From NCBI GenBank assembly GCA_963783045.1, contig CAWAMD010000008.1, forward strand, positions 124,001 to 188,000: DNA of 64,000 nucleotides, given 5' to 3'. The position numbers and the translations under genes were made by a program. The number at the start of each line of letters is the position of its first letter. Position 1 is the first letter of the stretch. The notes beneath the pieces are model-generated. The model was given only the letters and a program-made list of their open reading frames with translations, made no database searches and had not been told where the DNA came from. The stretch is from CAWAMD01 sp963783045 (GTDB taxonomy: Bacteria; Actinomycetota; Nitriliruptoria; Nitriliruptorales; Nitriliruptoraceae). Shown here in pieces: positions 18,207 to 26,830 of this stretch.

Positions 18207-18866
18207 ATGGCAGCAGCGACGTTCCGGGATCGCCGCGACGCCGGACGCCGACTGGCCGACGAGGTGGCGCGCCTGCGCCTCGACGACCCGCTGGTGCTCG
18301 GTCTGCCGCGCGGTGGGGTGCCCGTGGCCGCGGAGGTGGCGGAACGGTTGGGTGCGCCGCTCGACGTGCTCCTGGTGCGCAAGGTGGGGGCTCCGGGCAA
18401 TCCCGAGTACGGCCTCGGGGCGGTCGGCGAGGGCGGGGTCGAGATCCTCCACGACGAGGCGATGCGCCGGCTCGCGGTCGACCGCCACGACCTCGAGCCC
18501 ACGATCGAGCGGGAGCGCCGGGAGCTCGAGCAGCGGCTGCAGCGCTGGCGGGGCAGCACCCGGTCGCTCACCGCGAGCGGCCGGACGGTGGTGCTCGTCG
18601 ACGACGGCATCGCGACCGGCGTCTCGGCGACCGCGGCGATCCAGGTGCTGCGGCACGTCGGCGTCGCCACCCTCGTCCTCGCCGTTCCCGTCGCACCCCC
18701 CGAGACGGTGCATCGGATGCGCCGCGAGGTGGACGAGCTCGTCGCCCTCGAGACCCCCCGCGACTTCATGGCGGTCGGGACCTTCTACGACGACTTCCGC
18801 CAGGTCACCGACGACGAGGTGACGCAGCTGCTGGCCGCCGCCCACGACCGACAGGAGCAGACGTGA
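18207..18866 (+). CDS. Phosphoribosyltransferase family protein
   Basis: The 219-residue protein has the type I phosphoribosyltransferase PRPP-binding loop VVLVDDGIATGVSATAA near residue 130, and the GLPRGGVPVAAEVAERL nucleophile-side region. This two-part arrangement is typical of the stand-alone PRTase proteins often found with a dienelactone-hydrolase-like partner. The base substrate is unknown. The ATG at 18207 sits behind GAGGAGGGGAG. It ends in GTGA, overlapping the next gene's start by 4 nt, so the two are translationally coupled. Confidence 0.88.
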   Translation: MAAATFRDRRDAGRRLADEVARLRLDDPLVLGLPRGGVPVAAEVAERLGAPLDVLLVRKVGAPGNPEYGLGAVGEGGVEILHDEAMRRLAVDRHDLEPTIERERRELEQRLQRWRGSTRSLTASGRTVVLVDDGIATGVSATAAIQVLRHVGVATLVLAVPVAPPETVHRMRREVDELVALETPRDFMAVGTFYDDFRQVTDDEVTQLLAAAHDRQEQT

Positions 18867-19516
18867 CCGACCAGACCGGGCCGCCGAGCGGCCCGCCGCT
18901 GACCATCCGGCTCGTGGACGCAGCGCTCGAGGGCAACCTCACCGTGCCCGCCGACGCCACCGGTCTGGTGGTCTTCGCCCACGGCAGCGGCAGCAGCCGG
19001 CTCAGCCCCCGCAACCGGGCCGTCGCGCGGCTGCTCAACGGGGCCGGACTCGCGACCCTCCTGTTCGACCTGCTCGACGAGACCGAGAGCCTCGACCGCG
19101 ACAACGTCTTCGACATCGAGCTTCTCGGCCACCGTCTGTGGCAGGTGATCGACTGGACCCGCGACCGCGACGAGATGGCCGGGCTGCCCGTGGGCCTGTT
19201 CGGCGCCAGCACGGGCGCTGCGGCTGCGCTCGAGGCGGCCGTGGATCGGGCCGACGTGGTGCGTGCCGTCGTCTCCCGTGGTGGTCGACCGGACCTTGCG
19301 GCCCGGCTCGCCGAGGTGCGTGCGCCGGTGCTCCTGATCGTCGGCGGGGACGACCGCGCCGTCCTCGAGATGAACCGTGGTGCCGCGCGCCACCTGGAGG
19401 CCCCGAACGAGATCACCGTGGTGCCGGGCGCCGGGCACCTGTTCGAGGGTCCCGGCCAGCTCGAGGAGGTCGCCGCACACGCCCGCGACTGGTTCCTCGC
19501 CAACCTGACGGCCTGA
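18863..19516 (+). CDS. Dienelactone-hydrolase-like alpha/beta hydrolase
   Basis: The 217-residue alpha/beta hydrolase shows FAHGSGSSRLSPRN (oxyanion region), a nucleophile serine in FGASTGAAAAL, Asp in LIVGGDDRAVL and His in PGAGHLFEG, so the triad looks complete. The substrate is unknown. The GTG start overlaps the stop of the phosphoribosyltransferase (GTGA), with AGGAG upstream inside that gene. Fused or adjacent PRTase-hydrolase pairs recur in bacteria, which suggests a shared but uncharacterised step. Confidence 0.87.
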   Translation: MTDQTGPPSGPPLTIRLVDAALEGNLTVPADATGLVVFAHGSGSSRLSPRNRAVARLLNGAGLATLLFDLLDETESLDRDNVFDIELLGHRLWQVIDWTRDRDEMAGLPVGLFGASTGAAAALEAAVDRADVVRAVVSRGGRPDLAARLAEVRAPVLLIVGGDDRAVLEMNRGAARHLEAPNEITVVPGAGHLFEGPGQLEEVAAHARDWFLANLTA

Positions 19517-19519
19517 CGG

Positions 19520-20863
19520 ATGTCGCGCCTCTGGCCCGTCCTGGTCGCGCTGCTGCTCCTCGTCGGCTGCAGCCGGTCGACCCCTGTGCCCGGACCGGGG
19601 CCCACGCAGGGCTCCCCGTCGGCCGGTCCGGCGACGGGGTCGTCCGCGCCGACCGCCGTCCCCGACGCGACACCGCCGACACCGCCGGCGAACGGACCGA
19701 GTCCGACGCCCACCGGCGCCCCGTCGCCGGCCACCTCCCCGTCGCCGGCGGCCGCCGCGCCCGTCCTGCGTGGCACCTGGGTCCAGCTCTTCTCCGACAC
19801 GCTCAAGACGCCGGGCGGCGTCGACGCGATGCTGGAGGCCGCCGACGCCGCACACGTGAACACGGTCATCGCCGAGGTCGTCCGCCGCCAGGACGCCTAC
19901 TACACGTCGTCGGTGCTGCCCCGGAGCACGGACACGGACCTGGCGGCCGGCTTCGATCCGCTCGCGCGACTCGTCGACGGCGCGCACGCCCGCGGCATGG
20001 CCCTCGAAGCCTGGGTGCCGCTCATGCCGACCTACCACCACGTCTACGACGACCTGCCGCACCCGTCGGGCTGGGTCTACACCGAGCACGGGCCGAACGC
20101 CCCGGTCGAGCAGCGGTGGGTCACCCGGATGGCCGACGGCACCTGGGACGACCATCTCGACCCCGGTGTCCCGGCGGCCCGCGACCACCTGGTGGCCATG
20201 GTCACCGAGATCGCGAGACGCTACGACGTGGACGCCGTGCACCTCGACTACCTGCGCTACACCGACCAGGCGGCCGGCTACAACCCGGCCGCGCTCGCGG
20301 CCTTCCGCGCCGACACGGGGCGCGAGGACACGCCGTCGCCCACCGATCCGCAGTTCTCGGACTGGCGACGCGAGCAGACCCGCTCGCTGCTCGAGCGCAT
20401 CCGGGCGTCCGTCCACGACGCCGCGCCGCACACCGCCGTCACCGCGGCCGTGATCGCCCAGGGCGAGGGTCCCCACGCCGGACGACCGTTCACCGCGACG
20501 CGTGCCTACGCCGAGTACTACCAGGACTGGCCCTCGTGGGTCCGCGACGGGCTGCTCGACGCGGCGATGCCGATGGACTACTTCGACGCGCGGACCCACC
20601 AGGCATGGTTCGACCAGTGGGCCGCCTTCGCCGGCGCCGTCGCGCAGCAGGCGACGAGTCCGGTCGCGCTGGGGATCGGGGCGTGGCTCAACCGGCCGGA
20701 GGACGGGCTGGCGCAGATGGCGACGGGGCTGGAGCAGACCGACGGCGCGGTCGTCTACTCGTACCAGCAGAACGCGGAGTCCGAGCCCTACGACGCGCTG
20801 CTCGGCCGGCTGCGGACGACCCTGTGGAAGACCCCGGCGCCGCCGCCCGACCTCGCGCCCTAG
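19520..20863 (+). CDS. GHL10-type (DUF187) glycoside-hydrolase-like lipoprotein
   Basis: The 447-residue protein starts with a lipoprotein signal peptide (lipobox LLVGCS). A Pro/Thr/Ser linker of about 70 residues follows, then a TIM-barrel of the DUF187/GHL10 family: RGTWVQLFSDTLKT, NTVIAEVVRRQDAYYTS, AWVPLMPTYH and DAVHLDYLRYT, where the Asp is a likely catalytic-type residue. DAAMPMDYFD and LGIGAWLNRPED complete the barrel. It is predicted to act on polysaccharide outside the cell; the substrate is unknown. It begins 3 bp after the hydrolase gene, so likely shares its operon. Its TAG stop shares the CTAG tetranucleotide with the convergent HIT gene. Confidence 0.87.
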   Translation: MSRLWPVLVALLLLVGCSRSTPVPGPGPTQGSPSAGPATGSSAPTAVPDATPPTPPANGPSPTPTGAPSPATSPSPAAAAPVLRGTWVQLFSDTLKTPGGVDAMLEAADAAHVNTVIAEVVRRQDAYYTSSVLPRSTDTDLAAGFDPLARLVDGAHARGMALEAWVPLMPTYHHVYDDLPHPSGWVYTEHGPNAPVEQRWVTRMADGTWDDHLDPGVPAARDHLVAMVTEIARRYDVDAVHLDYLRYTDQAAGYNPAALAAFRADTGREDTPSPTDPQFSDWRREQTRSLLERIRASVHDAAPHTAVTAAVIAQGEGPHAGRPFTATRAYAEYYQDWPSWVRDGLLDAAMPMDYFDARTHQAWFDQWAAFAGAVAQQATSPVALGIGAWLNRPEDGLAQMATGLEQTDGAVVYSYQQNAESEPYDALLGRLRTTLWKTPAPPPDLAP

Positions 20864-21282
20864 TCGACGACGCCCGGCGCGCCGGCCTCGCGCAGTGCGG
20901 CGCGGATCGCCTCGGCCGCGCGGTCGAGGTCGGCGGGATCGGGGTCGCTCGCGGCATTCGCGAAGTCGAGGTCCTGCACGCTCCAGATCGGCACGACGTG
21001 GAGGTGGCAGTGCGGGACGTCGAGTCCGGCGAGCACGAGGCCGATCCGCTTCGGCTGGAACGCCGCCGTCTGCGCCTCACCGATCTGGCGGGCCACGTCG
21101 TTGCAGTGGTTCCACGTCGCTCGGGGCACGTCCAGCCAGTGGTCGATCTCCTCCCGGGGCACCACCAGCGTGTGGCCGTCACGGAGCGGGTTGATCGACA
21201 GGAACGCGACGCAGGTGTCGTCGCGCCACACGAAGCGACCGGGGACCTCACCCTCGATGATCTTCGTGAAGATGGTGCTCAC
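20860..21282 (-). CDS. HIT family protein
   Basis: The 140-residue protein carries the histidine-triad motif HCHLHVVP at about residue 90, preceded by the usual TKIIEGEVPGRFVWRDD and DGHTLVVPREEIDHW. HIT proteins are nucleotide hydrolases or transferases that cleave phosphoramidates or dinucleotides. A short extension follows the triad. The GTG start at 21282 has GGAG a few bases upstream. Confidence 0.92.
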   Translation of the reverse strand: MSTIFTKIIEGEVPGRFVWRDDTCVAFLSINPLRDGHTLVVPREEIDHWLDVPRATWNHCNDVARQIGEAQTAAFQPKRIGLVLAGLDVPHCHLHVVPIWSVQDLDFANAASDPDPADLDRAAEAIRAALREAGAPGVVD

Positions 21283-21334
21283 GTCGTCTCCGTCCGCCTC
21301 GCTGCCGGCTCATGTGGGCCACGCTACCAAGGCC

Positions 21335-22672
21335 CTACGCGGCGGCCGCCGGCGCCTTGCCGAGGCCGTCGAGCTTCGTCGGCAACCCGAACGCACGGGC
21401 CTTCCGCCGGACGACCTCCACGTCGGCGTCGAGCGCGTCGCCGGCCTCGCAGCCCATGACGACGAGGGCCGCCTGCCGACGGATCGCGTACAGGTGCTCC
21501 TCCTTGCCGTAGCGGCGCACCTCCTTGGCGAGGGTGTCGAGGAGCCCGAGCAGGTAGATCGCGACGAGCGGGAAGTTGGCCCCCGACATGCGCAGCCGGC
21601 CGACCGCGGTCGCCATGAGCTGGTCCTGCCCGAGCTCCTCGGGGCGCAGCATCCGGGCGCCGCCGTCGAGCCGGTAGGCCAGCGGCGGCTCGTCGTGGCC
21701 GTAGAGGGCGCACATGACCGTGCCGAGGTGGACGATGACCTCGTAGGCGGTCGACGAGTCCGGCGACGCGACGGCGAGGGCCTGCTCGCCCACGTCGACG
21801 AGCTGGCGGAACCCGAACTCGAGATCCTCCGTGCGCGAGCGTGAGTGGCCGAGCGCGACCGCGCTGCGGATCGCGCGATGGGTGCGCTCGTCCGCCGCGG
21901 TGTGGGGCCACACCGTGGCGATGGGCGTACCGGCGACGACGAACTCGCCCACCCGCTGCTCGAGACGGACGGTCGCCCCGGACGGCAGCGACGACAGGAT
22001 CGCCGCGTCGTCGACGCGTCGGACCCACCCGGAGTCGGGGGCGAGGATCTCCTCGCCGGGCTCGTCGGGTGGCGTCGGGTCCGCCTCCGCCATCTCGGGG
22101 GCGTTCGGATACACGTCCGCGATCGTGCGCTGGAGGTCGTCCGCCATGCGCCGGACGACGCGCCCGACCTCGAGGCTGTCGACGCTGGCGTGCACGGACA
22201 CGAGGATGACGAGCATCGTGCCGAGCGCGGCTCCGACCCCGAGCAGCGTGGAGATCTGCGGCACGTCGGCGACCGTCCCGGCGACGGGCACGCCGCGGAA
22301 GACGACGACGATGTACGCGACCGCCCCGAGCATGAGCGCCATGACCCACTGCTGGAAGCGGTCGTCGAGGAAGCGTGCGAGCAGCCGGGGCGAGAACTCG
22401 TTCGAGATGAGCTGCACGACGAGGGACCGCAGCCAGAACGTCAGCACGGCGATGCTGAGCAGCGCACCGGCGAGCGTGGCCAGCATCGTCCGCGCCGGTC
22501 CCGGTGAGAACCGGATCATGGCCGGGACGCCGGCGCCGGGGACGGCCCGGTCGAGCATGAGCGTCAGGGCACCCGCGACGCCGGACACGACGACGAGCAG
22601 GAATGGCCGGCTGACCTGGCGTGCGGCACCCACGAGCTTGTGACGTAGGCCCCGGTCCGCACTGATCGACAT
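21335..22672 (-). CDS. DUF2254 family membrane protein
   Basis: The 445-residue protein has four membrane helices in its first 200 residues. A large soluble region follows, with SGWVRRVDDAAILSSLP, FVVAGTPIATVW and FGFRQLVDVGEQALAVASPD, matching the DUF2254 predicted membrane protein family. The function is unknown. The start MSISADRG at 22672 has GGAGG nine bases upstream; the frame is open further up but without homology. It is not obviously linked to its neighbours. Confidence 0.87.
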   Translation of the reverse strand: MSISADRGLRHKLVGAARQVSRPFLLVVVSGVAGALTLMLDRAVPGAGVPAMIRFSPGPARTMLATLAGALLSIAVLTFWLRSLVVQLISNEFSPRLLARFLDDRFQQWVMALMLGAVAYIVVVFRGVPVAGTVADVPQISTLLGVGAALGTMLVILVSVHASVDSLEVGRVVRRMADDLQRTIADVYPNAPEMAEADPTPPDEPGEEILAPDSGWVRRVDDAAILSSLPSGATVRLEQRVGEFVVAGTPIATVWPHTAADERTHRAIRSAVALGHSRSRTEDLEFGFRQLVDVGEQALAVASPDSSTAYEVIVHLGTVMCALYGHDEPPLAYRLDGGARMLRPEELGQDQLMATAVGRLRMSGANFPLVAIYLLGLLDTLAKEVRRYGKEEHLYAIRRQAALVVMGCEAGDALDADVEVVRRKARAFGLPTKLDGLGKAPAAAA

Positions 22673-22792
22673 CGTGTCTGTACCTCCAACGTCACCGTGC
22701 GTCGCGAGCCGGCCGGGCGCGACCGGCGGGGGTGTCCGTGCGGTCGGTGCAGCGCGGGCGGGCTGGACGGCGGGACGTGACGGCACCGCGTG

Positions 22793-22818
22793 CCGGCCGG
22801 GCAAGAGCGGCCCGCCGG
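22793..22818 (-). terminator. Hairpin downstream of the LigD-like gene
   Basis: CCGGC and GGGC pair with GCCC and GCCGG (9 bp, one bulged C, 7-nt loop), about 20 bp past the stop codon on the minus strand. Confidence 0.45.
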
Positions 22819-22837
22819 GCTCGGCGGCGGCCCGAGA

Positions 22838-23851
22838 TCACCGGTCGGGCGTTGGCGGCTCCTGCGTGCGGGCACGGGAGGGTGCGACCCGCGGCGGCTC
22901 GCCGGGCTGCTTCGGGTAGTGCGGTGGCCACGGGGCGTCGCCGAGTCCGCGCTCCTCGTCGGCGGCCACCCGCTCGAGGGCGGGGGAGAGGTCGTGGGCC
23001 GTGCCGTCGAGCGGCGCGTGGAGGTCGCCGACCTCCTCCCAGCGGCGGGCGAACCCGTCGAGCGTCATCGCGGCCGGATCGAGCACGAAGAGCTCGTCCC
23101 AGGCGAAGGGGGTGGAGACCAGCCCGGTGGGGCGCACGCTGTAGGCGCTGGCGATGGTCTTGTCGCGGGCCATCTGGTTGAAGTCGAGGAAGACTCCGTG
23201 GCGCTCCTCCTTCCACCACGCGGTCGTCGCCTCGTCGGTCCGGCGGGTCACCTCGCGGGCGATGGCGAGCACGGCGCGACGGACCTGGTGGAACGTCCAG
23301 CGCGGCGCGATCCGAACGTACACGTGGATCCCGCGGGACCCGGAGGTCTTCGGGAACCCGACGAGCCCGTCCTCGGCGAGCACGTCACGCACCACCGCGG
23401 CGACCCGACGGACGGCGTCGAAGGCGATGCCGGGCGTGGGGTCGAGGTCGATCCGGAGCTCGTCGGGGTGGTCGATGTCGTCGGCCCGCACGGGCCAGGG
23501 GTTCAGGTCGATGCAGTTGAGCTGCACCATCCGCACGAGGTCGGCCTCCGTTCGCGGTACCCACATCGGGCCCGGTCGGGCCGACGCGAACCGCACCGTG
23601 ACGGTCTCCACCTCGTCGGACGGCTTCGTCCGGCGCAGGTAGAACGGCTTGCCGGTCACGCCGTCGGGCCAGCGCTTGAGGTTGCATGGGCGGCCCTCGA
23701 CGGCACGGACGGCCCCCGGTGCGCAGCGCAGATAGTGGTCGACGAGGTCGCGCTTCGTCCAGCCCTGCGTCGGGAACAGGACCTTGTCGGGATGGCTGAC
23801 GCGGACCTGCTGGCCGGCCACCGTGACGACGGTGGCCTCCTCGCGGCTCAC
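22838..23851 (-). CDS. LigD-type polymerase/primase domain protein (NHEJ)
   Basis: The 337-residue protein is a stand-alone LigD polymerase domain of the archaeo-eukaryotic primase superfamily. It has VSHPDKVLFPTQGWTKRDLV, YLRRTKPSDEVETV, the metal-binding RIDLDPTPG and SGSRGIHVYV. In non-homologous end joining this domain fills gaps with ribonucleotides. There is no ligase or nuclease domain and no Ku gene in the window. The GTG start at 23851 overlaps the upstream gene's stop by 4 nt (GTGA), so it is coupled to the SDR. The C-terminal 40 residues are Pro-rich and poorly structured. Confidence 0.9.
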   Translation of the reverse strand: MSREEATVVTVAGQQVRVSHPDKVLFPTQGWTKRDLVDHYLRCAPGAVRAVEGRPCNLKRWPDGVTGKPFYLRRTKPSDEVETVTVRFASARPGPMWVPRTEADLVRMVQLNCIDLNPWPVRADDIDHPDELRIDLDPTPGIAFDAVRRVAAVVRDVLAEDGLVGFPKTSGSRGIHVYVRIAPRWTFHQVRRAVLAIAREVTRRTDEATTAWWKEERHGVFLDFNQMARDKTIASAYSVRPTGLVSTPFAWDELFVLDPAAMTLDGFARRWEEVGDLHAPLDGTAHDLSPALERVAADEERGLGDAPWPPHYPKQPGEPPRVAPSRARTQEPPTPDR

Positions 23852-24501
23852 CGGGCCACCAGCGATGCGACGGCGTCACCGACGGGCACGTCGCCGGTCA
23901 CGACCTCGAACACGTGCCCGGCGGTCGCCGGCTCGTGCAGGCAGGCGGCGCAGACGGCCGCCACGTCCGCGCGCGGGATCTCGGCGCGGGGGACGTGCCG
24001 TGCGAGGGTGACGGTGCCGGTGCCCTCGGCGTCCGTCAGCCGGCCCGGTCGCACGACCGTCCAGGCCAGGTCGCTGGCCATCAGCGCACGGTCGGCGCGG
24101 GCCTTCGCCCGCAGATAGACGCTGAAGACCGCGTCGTCCTGCGGCGGGTCGTCGGTGCCCATCGCGCTCACCATGACGTAGCGGTCGGTCCCGGCGCGCT
24201 GCGCCGCCTCGACGAGCGCGGCCGCGGCGCCGTAGTCGACCGTCTCCTTGCGTTCCGCGCCGCTGTCGGGGCCGGCGCCCGCCGCGAAGACGACAGCGTC
24301 CGCATCAGCGATCACGTCGGCGAGATCGGCCGGTGTGGCCTGCTCGAGATCGAGGACGACCGCCTCGGCGCCGGCGGCCTGCAGGTCGCCGGACTGCCCG
24401 GGGTCGCGGATGATCCCGCGGACCTGGTCGCCGCGCTCGGCGAGCTGGCGGGTGAGGTGGAGCGCGACCTGGCCGTGACCGCCGGCGATGACGATGTGCA
24501 C
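23848..24501 (-). CDS. NAD(P)-binding atypical SDR (SDR_a5-like)
   Basis: The 217-residue protein has the N-terminal nucleotide-binding loop IVIAGGHGQVALHL, VVFAAGAGPDSG and VDYGAAAALVEAAQRAG. MVSAMGTDDPP and TVVRPGRLTDAEGTG follow. It belongs to the atypical SDRs without a clear catalytic Tyr-Lys pair, so it may act as a redox sensor or reductase. The GTG start at 24501 is set by AGGAGG six bases upstream. It is the first gene of a pair with the LigD-like polymerase. Confidence 0.88.
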   Translation of the reverse strand: MHIVIAGGHGQVALHLTRQLAERGDQVRGIIRDPGQSGDLQAAGAEAVVLDLEQATPADLADVIADADAVVFAAGAGPDSGAERKETVDYGAAAALVEAAQRAGTDRYVMVSAMGTDDPPQDDAVFSVYLRAKARADRALMASDLAWTVVRPGRLTDAEGTGTVTLARHVPRAEIPRADVAAVCAACLHEPATAGHVFEVVTGDVPVGDAVASLVAR

Positions 24502-24521
24502 GGGTGTCCTCCTGGTGGACG

Positions 24522-24541
24522 CCGTCAGCGCCTGCTGACGG
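24522..24541 (-). terminator. Hairpin between the flavodoxin-like gene and the SDR-LigD pair
   Basis: CCGTCAGC and GCTGACGG form a perfect 8-bp stem with a 4-nt loop, 22 bp past the stop at 24564. It separates that gene from the downstream pair. Confidence 0.6.
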
Positions 24542-24563
24542 ATGGTGGGCGGTGGGCGGGCGT

Positions 24564-25016
24564 CTACAGCGTCAGCCCGGCGGCGACGGTGGCGCCGAGC
24601 TCCCAGCAGGCGTCGAGGTCCTGGCGGGTCGGCTCACCGACGATCTCCACGGGCTCGCGGACGCGGGTCCAGTCGAGCCCGGTCGCGATCGACTCGACGG
24701 CGCGCACGGCACCGGTCGTGTCGCTGTTGCCGTGGACGAAGAGGGCGTAGGGGCGCTTGCGCGTCTCCTCGAGGCACGGGTAGTAGATCTGGTCGAAGAA
24801 GTGCTTGAGCGCACCCGACATGTAGCCGATGTTGGCCGGCGTGCCGAGCAGGTATCCGTCGGCCCGCAGCACGTCGATCGGGGTCGCGGCCAGCGCTGGC
24901 CGCGTGACCACCTCCACCCCCTCGATCGCCTCGTTCGTGGCGCCCTCGACGACCGCGTCGTAGAGGGACGCGCAGGTCGGCGACGGCGTGTGGTGGACGA
25001 TCAGCAGCGTGGGCAT
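24564..25016 (-). CDS. Flavodoxin-like / NADPH-dependent FMN reductase family protein
   Basis: The 150-residue protein has the flavodoxin fold. LLIVHHTPSPTCASLYDAVVEGA forms the phosphate loop region, ADGYLLGTPANIGYMSGALKHFFDQIYY the FMN isoalloxazine site, and YALFVHGNSDTTGAVRAVESI the following strand and helix. It should bind FMN and transfer electrons; the partner is unknown. The ATG at 25016 lacks a strong ribosome site. It stands alone between two terminator-like regions. Confidence 0.85.
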   Translation of the reverse strand: MPTLLIVHHTPSPTCASLYDAVVEGATNEAIEGVEVVTRPALAATPIDVLRADGYLLGTPANIGYMSGALKHFFDQIYYPCLEETRKRPYALFVHGNSDTTGAVRAVESIATGLDWTRVREPVEIVGEPTRQDLDACWELGATVAAGLTL

Positions 25017-25086
25017 GCCGTGCAGGCTGGCGCGCCGCCGAGGACGATGCAACCCGTCGTCGTCGCGGCGACCGTCGGGCCGGGCC

Positions 25087-25737
25087 CTACTCCGCGCCGG
25101 CGGGGGCCGGACGGAGCACGACGCGGGCCCCGTTGCGTCGCGCCGTGAGGACGAAGAGCACCGTGGAGGCGCCGATGGCGGCCACGGTGATCCCGAGCGA
25201 CGCGAGGCCGCGCGTCCACACGAACGCGCCGGTCGACTGGACGGACAGCAGCCACACGCTGCTCAGCGCGTTGCCGAACAGGGCGACCGCCCACAGCAGC
25301 GTGATCCGCTCGAACACGGTCGCGAACCACGAGTGGCCGACCCACGACTGCGGGAGCGGCACGAAGTCGAGCGCGAGCTTGTGGGCCAGCGGGTGGCGCA
25401 GCGGGACCGACACGAGGAACGCCAGCGAGAGCGCCACCGTGCCGATGGCCGGCTGGAGGAAGTAGAGGAAGACCGAGCCGGTCGCCAGCGCGATGACGGC
25501 ACGGACGGTGAGCACGACGGCCGCCAGCACGACGGTGCCGGGGATGTTTCCTTCGCGTGCCCGCAGCCCCATCGCCGCGTAGAGCGCGACGGTGGAGGCC
25601 ACGATCGCCGCGGTGGTCCCGACGAGCGTGAACGCGAGCCAGAAGGCGACCGTCGGGACGACGGTGCCGAGCACCACGGCCGGCGCGGCGTGACGCGCGA
25701 GGTCGCGGAACGAGGGGAGGTGGAAGGCGTCGGGCAT
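25087..25737 (-). CDS. VC0807-type membrane protein (function unknown)
   Basis: The 216-residue protein has about six membrane helices and a layout like the VC0807/DUF3159 membrane proteins. Visible regions include LGTVVPTVAFWLAFTLVGTTAAI, TGSVFLYFLQPAIGTVALSLAFL, and HPLAHKLALDFVPLPQSWVGH at the cytoplasmic loop. ERITLLWAVALFGNALSSVWLL follows. No catalytic motif is visible. The ATG at 25737 precedes the first amphipathic segment. The function is unknown. Confidence 0.72.
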   Translation of the reverse strand: MPDAFHLPSFRDLARHAAPAVVLGTVVPTVAFWLAFTLVGTTAAIVASTVALYAAMGLRAREGNIPGTVVLAAVVLTVRAVIALATGSVFLYFLQPAIGTVALSLAFLVSVPLRHPLAHKLALDFVPLPQSWVGHSWFATVFERITLLWAVALFGNALSSVWLLSVQSTGAFVWTRGLASLGITVAAIGASTVLFVLTARRNGARVVLRPAPAGAE

Positions 25738-25924
25738 GGGAGGGTTCCGTCCGGGCCGCAGGTACCAGCAAGGCGCTCTCGTCAGGACATATCGGCAGCG
25801 CACGCGGTGACTTCAACGAACGGACGGACAGGCGGTGACGAGCGCGACGCCGGTGCGGTGGGCGGACGTCGGCCGGCCGCCGGGCGGTCGGGGCGCACGG
25901 CGACCGCGGTGTCGTCGAGGACGT

Positions 25925-25958
25925 CGAGGAGGCGGCGTCGGTCGACGCCGCCTCCTCG
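25925..25958 (-). terminator. Strong hairpin terminator after the 94-aa gene
   Basis: A perfect 16-bp stem (left arm CGAGGAGGCGGCGTCG) with a 2-nt apex lies 41 bp past the stop of the gene at 26000-26284 on the minus strand. Confidence 0.75.
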
Positions 25959-25999
25959 CGGTCGTGCCGGGCGGTCCGCAGCCGCACCGGCGCCGCTGG

Positions 26000-26284
26000 T
26001 CAGTTCATCATCGCCTGGCGGGCTTCCTCACGAGCGAGGTACTCGGTCAGGCGGGTGTGCAGCTTCGCGGCGGTCAGCTCCGCCTGCGGGTGGTGGCCCT
26101 CCTGCCGGGCGATCCAGATCGGCTTCAGCTCGCCCTCCCACGTGGCGGTCTTGTCGATCGTGATGTGCCAGCCGGGGAACTCGCTCTCGAGCCAGTCGAC
26201 GACGGCGGTGTCGTCGGCGTTGCGGGGACCGGGGGCCACGCGCTGCGGCTTCTCGAACTCGGTGGTGTCGTGACGGTTGGTCAC
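26000..26284 (-). CDS. Small conserved-looking hypothetical protein, 94 aa
   Basis: I do not recognise this family. The core is a compact alpha/beta unit: VVDWLESEFPGWHITID, then TATWEGELKPIWIARQEGHHPQAELTA and a helix ending AREEARQAMMN. It is soluble and acidic, with a Trp-rich sheet. The GTG at 26284 is chosen because AGGAGG lies seven bases upstream; the open frame continues to 26413 through low-complexity Pro/Thr sequence. A strong terminator follows. Its clear ribosome site and terminator support a real gene. Confidence 0.65.
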   Translation of the reverse strand: MTNRHDTTEFEKPQRVAPGPRNADDTAVVDWLESEFPGWHITIDKTATWEGELKPIWIARQEGHHPQAELTAAKLHTRLTEYLAREEARQAMMN

Positions 26285-26830
26285 CGTGTCCTCCTGGGGG
26301 GTCGCAGACGGCTCTCTGTCTCGTGGTGTCGTGATCGCGGGAGTCTCGGGTCGGGGTCGAGGGGTCGAGGGGTCGAGGGGGCGTGAGGATGTGGGCTTTC
26401 CTGTCCCGGGCAACGCCCACGACGGAGCGGGTCATCCGTCCGCCCTTCCAGCGTGCCTGAGGCGCACGGTCGAAGCCTCGGTCACCCGGACGGGAAAGAC
26501 CGCACGGGGCGCACCCGTTCGGCGCGGCCACCGTCGAAGGTACGACACGGCGCCAGCGGCGTGTGTGAGGAGGTGCTTCCGGGCTGGGCACGAGTGAGGG
26601 TGCGTGCTGGGCACGACGGATGATCCGGGTGGCCGACGGGACGCGGGCGCCAGGTTCGGGGGCGATCGGACGGCCCGCAATGTGCACGGCCGGCGCCGGC
26701 TGCCGTACCGTTGTCTCGTCTGGTGGCCGGTCGGACGGGTTTCACGGGAATTGAGCCCGGAATCCCGGCCGGGGAGGGCGGCACGAGCCCGGGCCCCAGG
26801 CATCGTCGAACGACCAGCGAGGGGTGGAAC
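26285..26830. other. Intergenic region, 546 bp, divergent promoters expected
   Basis: No convincing gene is present. It holds 3.5 tandem copies of GGGGTCGA (26353-26380) and an 11-bp direct repeat GCTGGGCACGA at 26583-26593 and 26606-26616. A perfect 12-bp palindrome GCCGGCGCCGGC lies at 26689-26700, with an imperfect inverted repeat just before the fadD-type gene. Promoters for both flanking genes must lie here, but I cannot place a -35/-10 pair confidently. Confidence 0.6.
26353..26380. repeat. 8-bp tandem repeat (GGGGTCGA x3.5)
   Basis: Three perfect copies of GGGGTCGA followed by GGGG lie in the upstream region of the 94-aa gene. Confidence 0.9.

Noticed and set aside
20860..20863. Shared CTAG stop of convergent genes as a regulatory site
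   Set aside because: A 4-bp stop overlap is a common result of compact packing and carries no further signal.
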